In this document: positions 41,999 to 51,552 of the stretch, piece after piece | Layout: the number at the start of each line of letters is the position of its first letter | Position numbering within the stretch: the stretch's first letter is position 1 | Source: Aliiglaciecola sp. 3_MG-2023 | GTDB taxonomy: Bacteria > Pseudomonadota > Gammaproteobacteria > Enterobacterales > Alteromonadaceae | DNA: 64,000 nt | Direction: 5' to 3' | Assembly: GCF_030548205.1 (NCBI RefSeq) | Contig: NZ_JAUORV010000011.1 | Span: 1 to 64,000 of the forward strand | Translations under genes and position numbers: made by a program | The notes under the pieces: generated by a model | Databases searched by the model: none | Told to the model about the DNA's origin: nothing | What the model saw: only the letters and a program-made list of their open reading frames with translations

Positions 41999-42301
41999 AT
42001 GAATCTTTATCCTTCCTTAAAACGAAAATCTGAGAAATGGCTCTTATTATTACCAAGGGTTCGATTCTTTGGTTTTTTTGGTTATCTTTCTATTATTATC
42101 TCTTTAAGTCTTGTTATGTTTGCCGGTTCGCAAATGGTCACCGGAGACCAAGGCGATTTAGTGGTTTCTATGACCACTGCGGAGTATCGAGGTCTCGTTT
42201 GGATGTTAAGTATGATCAGTTTTTCAATTGGTTTACTTTGCCTGATAATTAGTGATTTAAGGGGCGCTGTTGAGTCTATTGAATACAAAGGTGCTCAATA
42301 A
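41999..42301 (+). CDS. Hypothetical two-TM protein, first of a three-gene set
   Basis: 100 aa from ATG 41999 (AAGGA five bases before). Two membrane segments at about 22-43 and 68-87 with basic N-terminus. No family recognised. Its stop shares bases with the ATG of the next gene (TAATG at 42299-42303), and that gene in turn overlaps the MliC-like gene, so the three are coupled in translation. Confidence 0.65.
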   Translation: MNLYPSLKRKSEKWLLLLPRVRFFGFFGYLSIIISLSLVMFAGSQMVTGDQGDLVVSMTTAEYRGLVWMLSMISFSIGLLCLIISDLRGAVESIEYKGAQ

Positions 42302-42552
42302 TGAGAGATCCTGAACGTATTACTGAATTACTCGAACTTATCAACGCGCTGTGGAGCAAAAGCCCAGATTTACGTTTTAATCAGCTGATTTATAACCTGC
42401 AATACGGGTATTCTCAGAAAAACAGTAACCTTGGTCTTATCAAAGTCGAGGACAGTGACGGTTTTACTCGTACCGGTTTTGATTTTTTTAACCTCGAAGA
42501 TGAGGCTTTTATCACATACCTCAAGGAGGTTTTATCCCATGGAAAATATTAA
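42301..42552 (+). CDS. Small conserved-looking protein of unknown function
   Basis: 83 aa, acidic, soluble. MRDPERITELLELINALWSK and PDLRFNQLIYNLQYGYSQ followed by a short C-terminal helix (FFNLEDEAFITYLKEVL) recall a family of about 80-residue bacterial and phage proteins with RDP-x-RI starts; no function known to me. It is coupled to the gene before it (TAATG) and overlaps the start of the MliC-like gene by 14 bases. Confidence 0.7.
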   Translation: MRDPERITELLELINALWSKSPDLRFNQLIYNLQYGYSQKNSNLGLIKVEDSDGFTRTGFDFFNLEDEAFITYLKEVLSHGKY

Positions 42553-42913
42553 TACTTCTGCCAATCGACCTAGTAACCATATGCACGCTCTTAATTATAA
42601 AAGCATTGTCGGGTTGAGCTCTGTGCTGCTTAGTTTGTTAGCAGGATGCACGACAATTGCGCATCAAAATAGCCCAAGCTCTGACTACGATGTGGCCTTT
42701 ACGTGTGTGAATGGCGAGAGCTTGCGAGTGCAATTTTATACTGAGCAAGAAGTCGCTGTGTTGCTGCGGCATTCAGATGAGATAACCTTGCCCCAACAAA
42801 AGAGTGCATCAGGATTTATTTATAGTAATGGGCCTAACACTATTCGAGGTAAAGGCGATAATTTGACTGTCGAAATTGGCAGAATGATGCCAATCGAGTG
42901 TGTAAAACAGTGA
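42539..42913 (+). CDS. MliC-like lysozyme-inhibitor lipoprotein
   Basis: 124 aa from ATG 42539, preceded by AAGGAGG inside the upstream gene. Hydrophobic segment and lipobox LLSLLAGC (Cys at about 35; a longer than usual N-terminus). The mature domain VAFTCVNGESLRVQFY, ITLPQQKSASGFIYSNG and the C-terminal Cys fits the MliC/PliC fold, in which SASG-x-x-Y residues plug the lysozyme active site. It would protect peptidoglycan from c-type lysozyme at the outer membrane or in the periplasm. Confidence 0.8.
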   Translation: MENINTSANRPSNHMHALNYKSIVGLSSVLLSLLAGCTTIAHQNSPSSDYDVAFTCVNGESLRVQFYTEQEVAVLLRHSDEITLPQQKSASGFIYSNGPNTIRGKGDNLTVEIGRMMPIECVKQ

Positions 42914-43092
42914 GTATTTCTCTCACACATCAAGGCACTGCCCTCTAACCTGAAATGCGCCACCTTTGACTTATATTGTGACTGATTAATATTGCTTGGC
43001 TTGAATTAGAACGTTTTGAAACCCATATTACTAAATTGAAGCCCAAGTCGAAGTTAGCGGGTTTCTAGTTTAGTTTTTCACTGAGGTTTAAA

Positions 43093-43539
43093 ATGACAGA
43101 TTCAACCATTCAGATCGTGTGTTCAAGTTGTAATGCAAAAAACCGTCTTCCCAAAAATAAACTTGCCGATAATCCGTTGTGTGGGAAATGCGGCAAGCCG
43201 GTTCTATCGAGCCATCCAGTTGCTGCTACTGACCAAAACTTCAGTCGTTTTATTACCCATAACGGCTTGCCAGTAGTGGTGGATTTTTGGGCACCGTGGT
43301 GCGGCCCTTGTAAGCAATTTGCGCCCACCTTTGAACAAGTAGCCAGTGAAATGTCCACTCAAGCCTGTTTTGTAAAGTTAGATACAGAACGTAATCAGCA
43401 AACTGCTGGTGGCTATCAAATTCGCTCCATTCCAACGTTAATGATATTTCATCATGGCAAAGAAGTCGCTCGTCTATCTGGTGCCTTACCTAAAACTCAG
43501 TTTAAACAATGGTTAGCACAAAACTTACCGAAAGTGTAA
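43093..43539 (+). CDS. trxC: Thioredoxin 2
   Basis: 148 aa. N-terminal zinc ribbon with Cys10, 13, 30 and 33 (CSSC, CGKC) distinguishes TrxC from TrxA, followed by a thioredoxin fold with active site WAPWCGPCK (Cys70/Cys73), cis-Pro SIPTLMIF and GALPK. It reduces disulfides in the cytosol and serves under oxidative stress. ATG 43093 follows GAGGTTTAAA. Monocistronic. Confidence 0.96.
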   Translation: MTDSTIQIVCSSCNAKNRLPKNKLADNPLCGKCGKPVLSSHPVAATDQNFSRFITHNGLPVVVDFWAPWCGPCKQFAPTFEQVASEMSTQACFVKLDTERNQQTAGGYQIRSIPTLMIFHHGKEVARLSGALPKTQFKQWLAQNLPKV

Positions 43540-43606
43540 TTTGGGAATATAAAATCGTTAGTGTGATTTTCAACTGATTCACTCAGTACGGTTCGACAAC
43601 CTTCGC

Positions 43607-44533
43607 CTACTCCAATCGGTGATTATGGGGTTGGATTGGGCTAGGTAGTGTTTTCTCGCCTAAAATATCGAGCAAGTTTATTTCAATCGTTCTCGACATG
43701 GCATGCAGTGGCAGATCATTGGCTGATACCCCAAATGGTTCTTCTAATTCCTCGCTCAATGCGTCTAAACCAAAAAATGTGTAGGCTATTATGGCGCTGA
43801 ATAACGGCGTCATTAAGCCTTGTGAAGCGACAATACCGAAGGGCAACATAAAGCAATACAAGTATGCGGTGCGTTGCACAAGTAACATGTATGCGAAGGG
43901 AAGCGGGGTATTTTGAATACGCTCACACGATGCTTGAACGTCAGCCATGGCTGTTAAATGTTCATCCATTTTTAGCATTAAAAAGTCAGATATCATATTT
44001 TTTTGTCGACACTCTCCTAGTCTTATTCCGATTAAACGCAAAATTCCATCGGATAAGCTTTGTGCATTTCGTATAAATTGCATATCGTTTTGTGCAATGT
44101 AAGGCGTAATATCGGGCCAGGGATCAGAGTGTCGTAATTGATGTCGCAGTGCGTGGCTAAATGCAATAATCAGTTTGATGATGTATTTTTGGGTTTCAGC
44201 TCCCTCAGTTTGCTTGTCATCAATATAGGAAGTCATCTGACGGGAGAGACTACGAGAAGCGACTATGAGTTTGCCCCACTGTTTACGTCCTTCCCACCAG
44301 CGGTCATAACTTGCATTATTTCGAAAACCCAGAAATAACGATAAGGCTACCCCAAACAATGCCACTGGGGCGAGTGTGAATTCGGGAAATGCCTCAGGGT
44401 AAAAATGTTGGATGGCTGCAACACCTGCGCCTAATAAAGTAATAAAGATAATTCGCAGATAGATGAGCGGTAAAACCGAGCCTCTTATAATAAAAAACAA
44501 GCGCAGTGAGTGGGGATTATCGCGTATAATCAT
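43607..44533 (-). CDS. Bestrophin-family (UPF0187) anion channel protein
   Basis: 308 aa. N-terminal RLFFIIRGSVLPLIYLRIIF, then the hallmark FRNNASYDRWWEGRKQWG with LFLGFR before it, and C-terminal YTFFGLDALSEELEEPFGV, all characteristic of bacterial bestrophins, which form pentameric channels. It should conduct ions (anion or cation) across the inner membrane. Divergent from the oxidoreductase gene with only about 80 bases between starts; a regulatory link is possible. Confidence 0.93.
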   Translation of the reverse strand: MIIRDNPHSLRLFFIIRGSVLPLIYLRIIFITLLGAGVAAIQHFYPEAFPEFTLAPVALFGVALSLFLGFRNNASYDRWWEGRKQWGKLIVASRSLSRQMTSYIDDKQTEGAETQKYIIKLIIAFSHALRHQLRHSDPWPDITPYIAQNDMQFIRNAQSLSDGILRLIGIRLGECRQKNMISDFLMLKMDEHLTAMADVQASCERIQNTPLPFAYMLLVQRTAYLYCFMLPFGIVASQGLMTPLFSAIIAYTFFGLDALSEELEEPFGVSANDLPLHAMSRTIEINLLDILGEKTLPSPIQPHNHRLE

Positions 44534-44615
44534 AGGTGCCTCTATCTGGATGGTTGTATGCCATTATAATGAAATGGCGAACAAATTTCAGTGAACCTTG
44601 ATATTAGGAGCCAAC

Positions 44616-46931
44616 ATGAAAACTGCATCACCAACCAATGGAAAACCGCCTTCATTTGATCCAACAGATAGTCAGCGTATCGAAATCAGTTCGCCGAAAG
44701 ACTGGGCTGCTGGTATTCCAGCTGTTATTTCTGCTTATAAAAACGTCACATCGAAAGCTGGGCCCTTTAAAGGCACGCGGCTTCTGTCTGATTTGAATCA
44801 GATTGAAGGCTTCGATTGTCCTGGCTGTGCTTGGCCTGATCCCTTAAACAAGCGCGCGACGTTTGAGTTTTGCGAAAACGGTGCAAAAGCGGTGGCTGAT
44901 GAGGCAACAACGAAGCGTGCAGACGCGCAGTTTTTTGCTAAACACAGTATTGCTCAGTTATGTGAAAAATCTGACCGTTGGCTCAACGATCAAGGTCGCT
45001 TAGTCGAGCCAATGTGGCTTGCGGAGGGCGCGGAATATTATCAACCTATCGATTGGGATAGTGCGTTTGCAATCATCGCCAAGCAATTGAATGTATTAGA
45101 TAGCCCCAATCAAGCCGCGTTTTATACCTCTGGGCGCACCGGCAACGAAGCGGCATTTTTATATCAATTATTTGTCCGTAAATTTGGCACTAATAACCTT
45201 CCGGATTGTTCGAACATGTGTCATGAGTCCAGTGGTGTCGGATTGGGGGAAACCATCGGTGTGGGCAAAGGCACCGTCAGTCTCGAAGACTTAGAACATG
45301 CTGAAGCGATTTTTGTGTTTGGTCAGAATCCGGGGACAAATCATCCGCGAATGCTCGGAACACTGCAGGACGCAAAACGTAATGGCGCAAAAATTGTTGC
45401 CATCAACCCGCTGGATGAAACCGGCCTCAAACGCTTTAAAAATCCGCAGGAAGTGTCCGGGGTGATTGGCAACGGTACTGCGCTTCGAGATTTGTATTTA
45501 CCGGTGAAAATAAATGGGGATGTCGCGCTATTAAAAGGTTTGTGTAAAGTCTTAATTGAACGTGATAACAAACACCAGCCAGTACTGGATCATGAGTTTA
45601 TTGAGCAGTATTGCCATGGTTTTGAAGAGTTTAAGGCCGATATTGAGCAGACCAGTTGGCAGGATATTGTAAAGGGTAGTGGTCTATCCCAAGCGCTCAT
45701 TGAGCAGGCTGCAGATATTGCCTGTGAATCGAAAAAAACTATTTGCTGTTGGGCAATGGGCATGACCCAGCATAAAAATGCGGTGGCCAATATTCAACTA
45801 ATGACCAATTTTTTGATGCTGCAAGGCAATTTAGGCAAGCCCGGTGCCGGTGTTTGTCCTGTGCGAGGTCATAGCAATGTGCAAGGTGACCGAACCATGG
45901 GCATTTGGGAAAAACCTAGAGCGGAATTTCTAGACGCTCTTGAACAAGAATTTGCTTTTAACCCGCCAAGAGACAACGGTGTTGATGCAGTTGAGACTGT
46001 GCATGGTATGCAGCAAGGGCAAATAAAAGTACTGTTTGCCTTGGGCGGAAATTTTTTCAGGGCCATGCCTGATCACCAAGCCAATCAACAAGGGCTAAGT
46101 CAGTGTGAGTTAACGGTGCAAGTGTCAACCAAGCTAAACCGCTCTCATTTATACACTGGCAAGCAAGCATTAATTTTGCCCGCGTTAGGGCGCACTGAAA
46201 TTGACACTCAAAATAGTGGTATTCAAACTATCACCGTTGAGAATTCAATGGGGGTTATTCAAACTTCCCACGGCAAGATCCCTCCTGCATCTGATTTACT
46301 AAAAAGCGAAGTAGATATTATTGCTCAGCTTGCACAGCAGACGCTTAAAAATGATAGTGTTAACTGGTTAGCATTACGGGATGATTACCGTCTTATTCGC
46401 GACCATATTGCGAATGTTATCCCCGGTTTTGAAAATTTTAATCAACGTATTGATGAGTTAGGTGAGTTTGTACTTCCCAACGGTGTGCGGGACGCGCGAA
46501 ACTTCGTTACAGCCACGGGTAAAGCAAACTTCATGGTGCACAGTATCGACAATATTGATGTGCCAGAAGACTGTTTATTAATGATGACCATTCGTAGTCA
46601 CGATCAATTTAACACCACAGTGTATACCAACAATGACCGCTATCGTGGCGTTCGTGGCACTCGTAAGGTGCTGTTTGTTAACAAAGAAGACATTGCAGAT
46701 TTGGGGATGCACAGCGGTCAAAAAGTCACGATTCGTAGCCATTGGCCGAATGATCAGGCGAGCATCAGAGAAGTAACTGATTTTGCGTTAGTGGAGTATG
46801 CTATACCGAAAGGGTGTGCCGCGGCCTATTACCCTGAGACCAATGATTTGATCCCCATTGGCAGTGTAGCTGATAAAAGTAACACACCAGCCTATAAGTC
46901 GATTGTGATTAGTTTGCATGCCGCTAGCTAA
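44616..46931 (+). CDS. FdhF/YdeP-family molybdopterin oxidoreductase
   Basis: 771 aa from ATG 44616 (TTAGGAG eight bases before). No Tat signal, so cytosolic. N-terminal FDCPGCAWPDP gives the YdeP subgroup its Cys pair (probably one FeS cluster or none). Cofactor regions include FYTSGRTGNEAAFLYQ, GVCPVRGHSNVQGDRTMG and the C-terminal MMTIRSHDQFNTTVYTNNDRYRGV. YdeP affects acid resistance in E. coli. It is a two-electron oxidoreductase of unknown substrate. No fdhD gene or electron partner adjacent. Confidence 0.93.
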   Translation: MKTASPTNGKPPSFDPTDSQRIEISSPKDWAAGIPAVISAYKNVTSKAGPFKGTRLLSDLNQIEGFDCPGCAWPDPLNKRATFEFCENGAKAVADEATTKRADAQFFAKHSIAQLCEKSDRWLNDQGRLVEPMWLAEGAEYYQPIDWDSAFAIIAKQLNVLDSPNQAAFYTSGRTGNEAAFLYQLFVRKFGTNNLPDCSNMCHESSGVGLGETIGVGKGTVSLEDLEHAEAIFVFGQNPGTNHPRMLGTLQDAKRNGAKIVAINPLDETGLKRFKNPQEVSGVIGNGTALRDLYLPVKINGDVALLKGLCKVLIERDNKHQPVLDHEFIEQYCHGFEEFKADIEQTSWQDIVKGSGLSQALIEQAADIACESKKTICCWAMGMTQHKNAVANIQLMTNFLMLQGNLGKPGAGVCPVRGHSNVQGDRTMGIWEKPRAEFLDALEQEFAFNPPRDNGVDAVETVHGMQQGQIKVLFALGGNFFRAMPDHQANQQGLSQCELTVQVSTKLNRSHLYTGKQALILPALGRTEIDTQNSGIQTITVENSMGVIQTSHGKIPPASDLLKSEVDIIAQLAQQTLKNDSVNWLALRDDYRLIRDHIANVIPGFENFNQRIDELGEFVLPNGVRDARNFVTATGKANFMVHSIDNIDVPEDCLLMMTIRSHDQFNTTVYTNNDRYRGVRGTRKVLFVNKEDIADLGMHSGQKVTIRSHWPNDQASIREVTDFALVEYAIPKGCAAAYYPETNDLIPIGSVADKSNTPAYKSIVISLHAAS

Positions 46932-46951
46932 TCGTATTGGTGAAAAAGGAA

Positions 46952-46990
46952 CACAACGGCAAGCGCTCAATATGCGCTTACCGTGTTACA
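46952..46990 (+). terminator. Convergent stem-loop between two genes
   Basis: ACACAACGGCAAGCGC pairs with GCGCTTACCGTGTT around a short loop. It lies between convergent stops and probably ends both transcripts, though it lacks a long T-run. Confidence 0.65.
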
Positions 46991-46995
46991 GAAGG

Positions 46996-48513
46996 TTAGT
47001 GTCTAAAGCTAGGCATTAAAGCGGGAATACCCGGCAACATGCCAACCAAAGCCATTACGCTGGTTAATATAACAAACATGACAAGTGGAATAATCCAACG
47101 ACTCATGTGAGTTAACTCAGAACTTCTTTCTTTACAGCCTATTAATCCTAGGTTATCAAGCAACATAGTCAGTGACCATCCAAACGCAGGGTTCACCAAG
47201 GTTGAAGCGAATACCACAATGGCCGCAGATTGGGTGGTTTTGCCTTCACGGGTCATTTCCATGCCTGCTTCAAGAAGTGGAATAAATACCCCTACTATTA
47301 ATGCAACACATAACACCGGTTGCCAAATGGCGAGATCCATTGGGTATCCCCATACACCTGCAATAACGCAGAATAACGCGGTTAAAATAGCCCCTGCGGG
47401 TATCGGGCGCTTAGCAATGGCTGCTGGCACAATATAGGTGCCCCACGAAGAAGCGAAATTGGCACCGCCTAAAATCGAACCAAAGGTTTGTCTGGCTGAT
47501 GCGCTTAACATAGTGTCATCGATGTTCATTTGCACTTTTTCGGTACGCTGTGGGTAGCTTATTTTTTGGAAAACTTGATGACCCAAGAAGTCCGGAGACC
47601 ACATGGCTACAGCAAGTATCGCAAAGGGTAATACCACAACAAAACTCTCAATAGTCGGCAAACCTAACATCCAGCCAGTATTTTCTCCCCACCAATACAT
47701 AGGGTTCATGTTGGGTAATCCAGGCGCGGTATGGAACTCAAAGGGGGCGCCTAATGCAAAAGCGGTAGCCCCGCCCAATACGCAACTTAGTGGTACCGCC
47801 AACCAACGTTTTTTGAAGTGTTCCAAAAATGCATAAAGTAGGATAGTGGCCAATATAACGATGAAAGCAATATGGGTTTTATCAATACCTTCAGCCCACA
47901 CAAACAGCTTTTTGACTTGGGAAATTGTGCCAATAAAGCCTAAATAGAGTAAGAGGCCGCCACATACCCCTTTACTGGTAAGTCGGGCGAGCAAACTTCC
48001 GCCTTTACTGAATGCCAAAATCAATCCAAAGGCTCCAATAAGCAGTCCAAATGCCATTGGATGTCCGCCAGTGGCAACAACGATGGGAATTAACGGAATT
48101 AACGGCCCATGGGTACCCGCTAAGTTGGCAGTGGGTAGGATAAAGCCTGAAAACAAAATAATGAAAAAAGACACTATGAGTAACTCGTAGCGCACATTCT
48201 CTAAAACAAATTCATCACCAAGCCCGAGTGCACCAGCAAAGGTAGCTGCAATGGCGGCAACCATAACCACCTTACCAATGGTGGCAGCCATAGCTGGAAT
48301 TGTATCTTCGAATTCAAAACGGTAATCTCTAAATGGTAAATTAGGCCGCCAGCGTTTTGGTTGCATAATTTGCAGTTCGTGCTCTAGGTATTCATCCCTA
48401 GTTTCAAATTCAGAACTCGGTTTGTGAAGCTTTTCATAGCTATCGGAAACAGCTTGACTCTCCGTCACTTGTTCAGCTCCAGATGTTACGTCATCTTGCG
48501 GCGTGGTATTCAT
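46996..48513 (-). CDS. DUF3360-family putative permease
   Basis: 505 aa. A long cytosolic N-terminus (about 1-75) with HELQIMQPKRWRPNLPFRDY, typical of the DUF3360 family, and about eleven to twelve membrane helices behind it. Phrases such as GTHGPLIPLIPIVVATGGHPMAFG recall the NAT/SulP-like transporter fold, and the divergent neighbour at 49563 is a SulP transporter. Substrate is not known; an anion or carboxylate is possible. Confidence 0.88.
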   Translation of the reverse strand: MNTTPQDDVTSGAEQVTESQAVSDSYEKLHKPSSEFETRDEYLEHELQIMQPKRWRPNLPFRDYRFEFEDTIPAMAATIGKVVMVAAIAATFAGALGLGDEFVLENVRYELLIVSFFIILFSGFILPTANLAGTHGPLIPLIPIVVATGGHPMAFGLLIGAFGLILAFSKGGSLLARLTSKGVCGGLLLYLGFIGTISQVKKLFVWAEGIDKTHIAFIVILATILLYAFLEHFKKRWLAVPLSCVLGGATAFALGAPFEFHTAPGLPNMNPMYWWGENTGWMLGLPTIESFVVVLPFAILAVAMWSPDFLGHQVFQKISYPQRTEKVQMNIDDTMLSASARQTFGSILGGANFASSWGTYIVPAAIAKRPIPAGAILTALFCVIAGVWGYPMDLAIWQPVLCVALIVGVFIPLLEAGMEMTREGKTTQSAAIVVFASTLVNPAFGWSLTMLLDNLGLIGCKERSSELTHMSRWIIPLVMFVILTSVMALVGMLPGIPALMPSFRH

Positions 48514-49562
48514 GATTTCCCCGGCAACATAGTTGCTCTTAAAAAATAAAAAATAGCTTTATTTAAAGCAAATGAATGTTGAGGGCGTAGGATAGATCAG
48601 CTTTTTAAAAATTACGATAAGCCTAAGGTCTTACATATTTTAATTAAAATTTGTGAATGTAAATTGCGGTTAATAGAAAAATAGTGACTAATTTAAAGAT
48701 ACAAATCAAATGATTAGCCTGTTGGGCGGTGTAAAGGCGTGTCAAATTGAATAAATACAAGGCTATCGACTAATTTCCTTCTTACTAAAATGCATTAGCG
48801 TTCACTAATTAACGCTTAGTTGAATTCACCCTTGCAATTCAAAGCGAGGCTCAAGTATTCAAAAAAGATATAGATAACCGATGACTTATTTTTTTTATGT
48901 CTAAATTTTTTATTTAAATAAGCTGTTTCTATCCATCATAAATCCAGTTGTCATTTTTGCTAAAACATGAGGGGAGTGACAGAGTACAATCAAATTTATG
49001 TGATTTTTCACTTTTTTATGATGGTTTAAGGCTAATTTCTTTTTGCGCCGGCATTGAGTTTTAGAGTATAATTTAAGCAGACTACAGGTTTGTCGTCTGA
49101 GCCTATTTTGCTCTAATTAGTATAGGTTAAAAAACACTTTAAATAGCTCTATTGAGTAGAAAAAGTTGGTTTCACGTTCAAAGCACGATATTGATATCAG
49201 CGTAAATACGCTTTTAGGAATTGGACAGAAAACTAAAGTAGTGGTAAGTCGAGTAAAAAATTGTATGGCTAATATACCTAAGGGTATTATTCTACAAGCA
49301 TGGAACAGCTCGAGTGCTCTTCAAACTGGGTCATAATCATATCCCTCCAGCGTTAAAAGAGACTAAATTAATTCAAAATGACCCTTAACGAGTCGTTATT
49401 GAGTTAATCGGTGTATCTATTTTTTTGAGCTTATTGCCACCAATGTCCTTCTTCAACAAGCTTACTGTTTTTGTATCAAATTATTAACTGAATCTGTGAC
49501 GTGACTCAATTTAACGACTTTTTCTAAAGCCTCGTTAGGGCACAACTTAAATCAGGTCAAAA
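48514..49562. other. Long divergent intergenic region (about 1050 bases)
   Basis: Lies between the divergent DUF3360 and SulP genes. Mostly AT-rich, with runs of A and T. Apart from a possible 56-codon open frame at 49166-49336 I see no gene, RNA or repeat. Its length suggests control regions or an undetected small RNA. Confidence 0.5.
49166..49336 (+). CDS. Possible 56-aa open frame, doubtful
   Basis: TTG start, then SRSKHDIDISVNTLLGIG and KVVVSRVKNCMANIPKGI, ending at TAA 49334-49336. The composition is protein-like but there is no good ribosome binding site and no family I recognise. It may be a remnant. Confidence 0.25.
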   Translation: MVSRSKHDIDISVNTLLGIGQKTKVVVSRVKNCMANIPKGIILQAWNSSSALQTGS

Positions 49563-51254
49563 ATGCTATCTGCACTTAGAAAATCGCTACAAAGTAAACC
49601 CTCCTACCATGATATTCAGGCTAACGTTCTTGCCGGCTTAACTGTTGGTGTTATTGCTCTTCCTCTTTCTATGGCTTTAGCCATTGCCAGCGGCGTGCCC
49701 CCGCAACACGGCCTTTATACGGCGATAGTGGCGGGGATCATCATTGCCTTAACGGGCGGATCTAAAGTGAATATCTCCGGTCCTACAGCCGCTTTTGTGG
49801 TTATTTTGCTGCCCATTGTGCAGCAGTATGGCTTAGGAGGCTTGCTGGTGAGCGGGTTTATGGCCGGTTTTATCCTAGTTTTAATGGGAGTTGGTAAATT
49901 TGGTAAGCTAATTGAAATCGTACCCTATCCAGTGATTGTTGGTTTTACATCAGGGATCAGTGTCGTTATCGCTACCTTTCAGATTGGTGACTTTTTAGGG
50001 TTAAGAATTGAGTCTCTTGATGGCCATTATTTAGATAAGTTAGGGGCTATCGTTTTAGCCTTGCCTACCCTGGCGTGGCAAGAAACCTTGATTGGCGTTG
50101 TGACCTTAGTGGTGTTATTGCTGTGGCCAAAGTTTCGTTCAAAAATTCCGGGGCACTTGGTGGCTTTGTTGATTGCCAGCTCTGCTGCATGGTTACTTAG
50201 CTTAACGGTAGATGATTTCTCTGTTGCCACTATTGGTAGTCGTTTTTCGTATGATATTAATGGTGTGGTGGGAAATGGTATTCCTCCAATTTTGCCAACC
50301 TTCGAATGGCCATGGAATTTACCTGGTGCAGATGGTGCGCCAATTGGTATCAGCTTTGAGTTAGTTCGCTTGCTGCTTCCATCGGCAATAACCATCGCAA
50401 TTCTAGGTGCCCTTGAATCCTTATTATGTGCCGTGGTTGCTGACGGTATGTCGGGGAAAAAACACAACTCCAATGATGAGTTAATCGGTCAGGGAATTGG
50501 TAATATCATTTCTCCATTATTTGGTGGCTTGCCTGCTACCGCTGCCATAGCTCGCACAGCGGCAAATGTGAAAACCGGCGGAAGTCTACCCCTTTCTTCC
50601 GTGATCCACGGCTTATTCATATTACTCAGTATCTTACTGCTTACGCCTTTGTTGTCTTATATACCCATGGCTTCTATGGCCGCGTTGTTGTTAATGGTTG
50701 CTTGGAATATGAGCGAAGCTAAGTATTTCATTCGAACCATAAAAATCGCACCTCGGGACGATGTGATTGTGTTGATTTTGTGTTTCCTCCTTACAGTATT
50801 ATTTGATATGACCATTGCTGTAGGCGTAGGGATTGGCTTAGCTGCCATGCTGTTTATTCGAAGAAGTATTAGTTTGACGCAAACCTCTGAGATAGAAGCT
50901 GATCATGCCGACTACGATATGCCTGACAACACGGTTGTTTACGATATAAACGGAGCGTTGTTTTTTGGATCCGCACATAAAGCACTGAAAACCATTGCGT
51001 CAGTGAGGCCTGATGTGCGGGTGGTTATTCTTGATATGTCTGAGGTTACTCTCCTTGATATGAGCGCCATCGTGGCGATGGAGTCCATCGCTAATGATCT
51101 ACAGCAAAAAAATATAGGGTTAATTATTAATAGTTTGCAGCCGCGCATGATCTTAAAACTCAGACGTGCAGGCATCCGGAAAAAAGTGGGTAAAATCGCA
51201 TTTTCGAGAACCTTGAATGATAGTTTTGAATTAGCCCGCAAAATGCCAATGTAA
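49563..51254 (+). CDS. SulP-family inorganic anion transporter
   Basis: 563 aa. Membrane part with the SulP signature region near the N-terminus (LAGLTVGVIALPLSMALAIASGVPP, then ALTGGSKVNISGPTAAF) and GGLPATAAIARTAANVKTGG. C-terminal STAS domain from about residue 440 (VVYDINGALFFGSAHKALK, VVILDMSEVTLLDMSA). It should move sulfate, bicarbonate or a dicarboxylate with Na+ or H+. ATG 49563 lies after TCAGGTCAAAA. Terminator at 51322. No carbonic anhydrase gene adjacent. Confidence 0.95.
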   Translation: MLSALRKSLQSKPSYHDIQANVLAGLTVGVIALPLSMALAIASGVPPQHGLYTAIVAGIIIALTGGSKVNISGPTAAFVVILLPIVQQYGLGGLLVSGFMAGFILVLMGVGKFGKLIEIVPYPVIVGFTSGISVVIATFQIGDFLGLRIESLDGHYLDKLGAIVLALPTLAWQETLIGVVTLVVLLLWPKFRSKIPGHLVALLIASSAAWLLSLTVDDFSVATIGSRFSYDINGVVGNGIPPILPTFEWPWNLPGADGAPIGISFELVRLLLPSAITIAILGALESLLCAVVADGMSGKKHNSNDELIGQGIGNIISPLFGGLPATAAIARTAANVKTGGSLPLSSVIHGLFILLSILLLTPLLSYIPMASMAALLLMVAWNMSEAKYFIRTIKIAPRDDVIVLILCFLLTVLFDMTIAVGVGIGLAAMLFIRRSISLTQTSEIEADHADYDMPDNTVVYDINGALFFGSAHKALKTIASVRPDVRVVILDMSEVTLLDMSAIVAMESIANDLQQKNIGLIINSLQPRMILKLRRAGIRKKVGKIAFSRTLNDSFELARKMPM

Positions 51255-51321
51255 TTTTAACTATTTAGCCTCTTAAGTTGCTCTTGAGGTTAAATGTAAT
51301 TTACTAACATTTGCCGTTTCC

Positions 51322-51359
51322 CCTCTAAGTGAGCTAACAATTATCCTTAGAGGTTTTTT
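51322..51359 (+). terminator. Rho-independent terminator after the SulP gene
   Basis: Stem CCTCTAAG / CTTAGAGG with a 16-base loop, followed by six T. Confidence 0.88.
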
Positions 51360-51552
51360 ACTAGTGAATTGATATATCTTTCATTTCTGACATCCATGGA
51401 TAGTGGTTTGGCTATTTCAGTTTTTTGTCAAAAAGGTCTATGCTATTAAAAATAGATTTATGCAAATCTGTGCATATTCATAACGTCAATTTTTGGCTCG
51501 CAATCTCAGTGTGTTGTAGGGATAGCAAACACAAAATAGAAGAGGGATTTTT

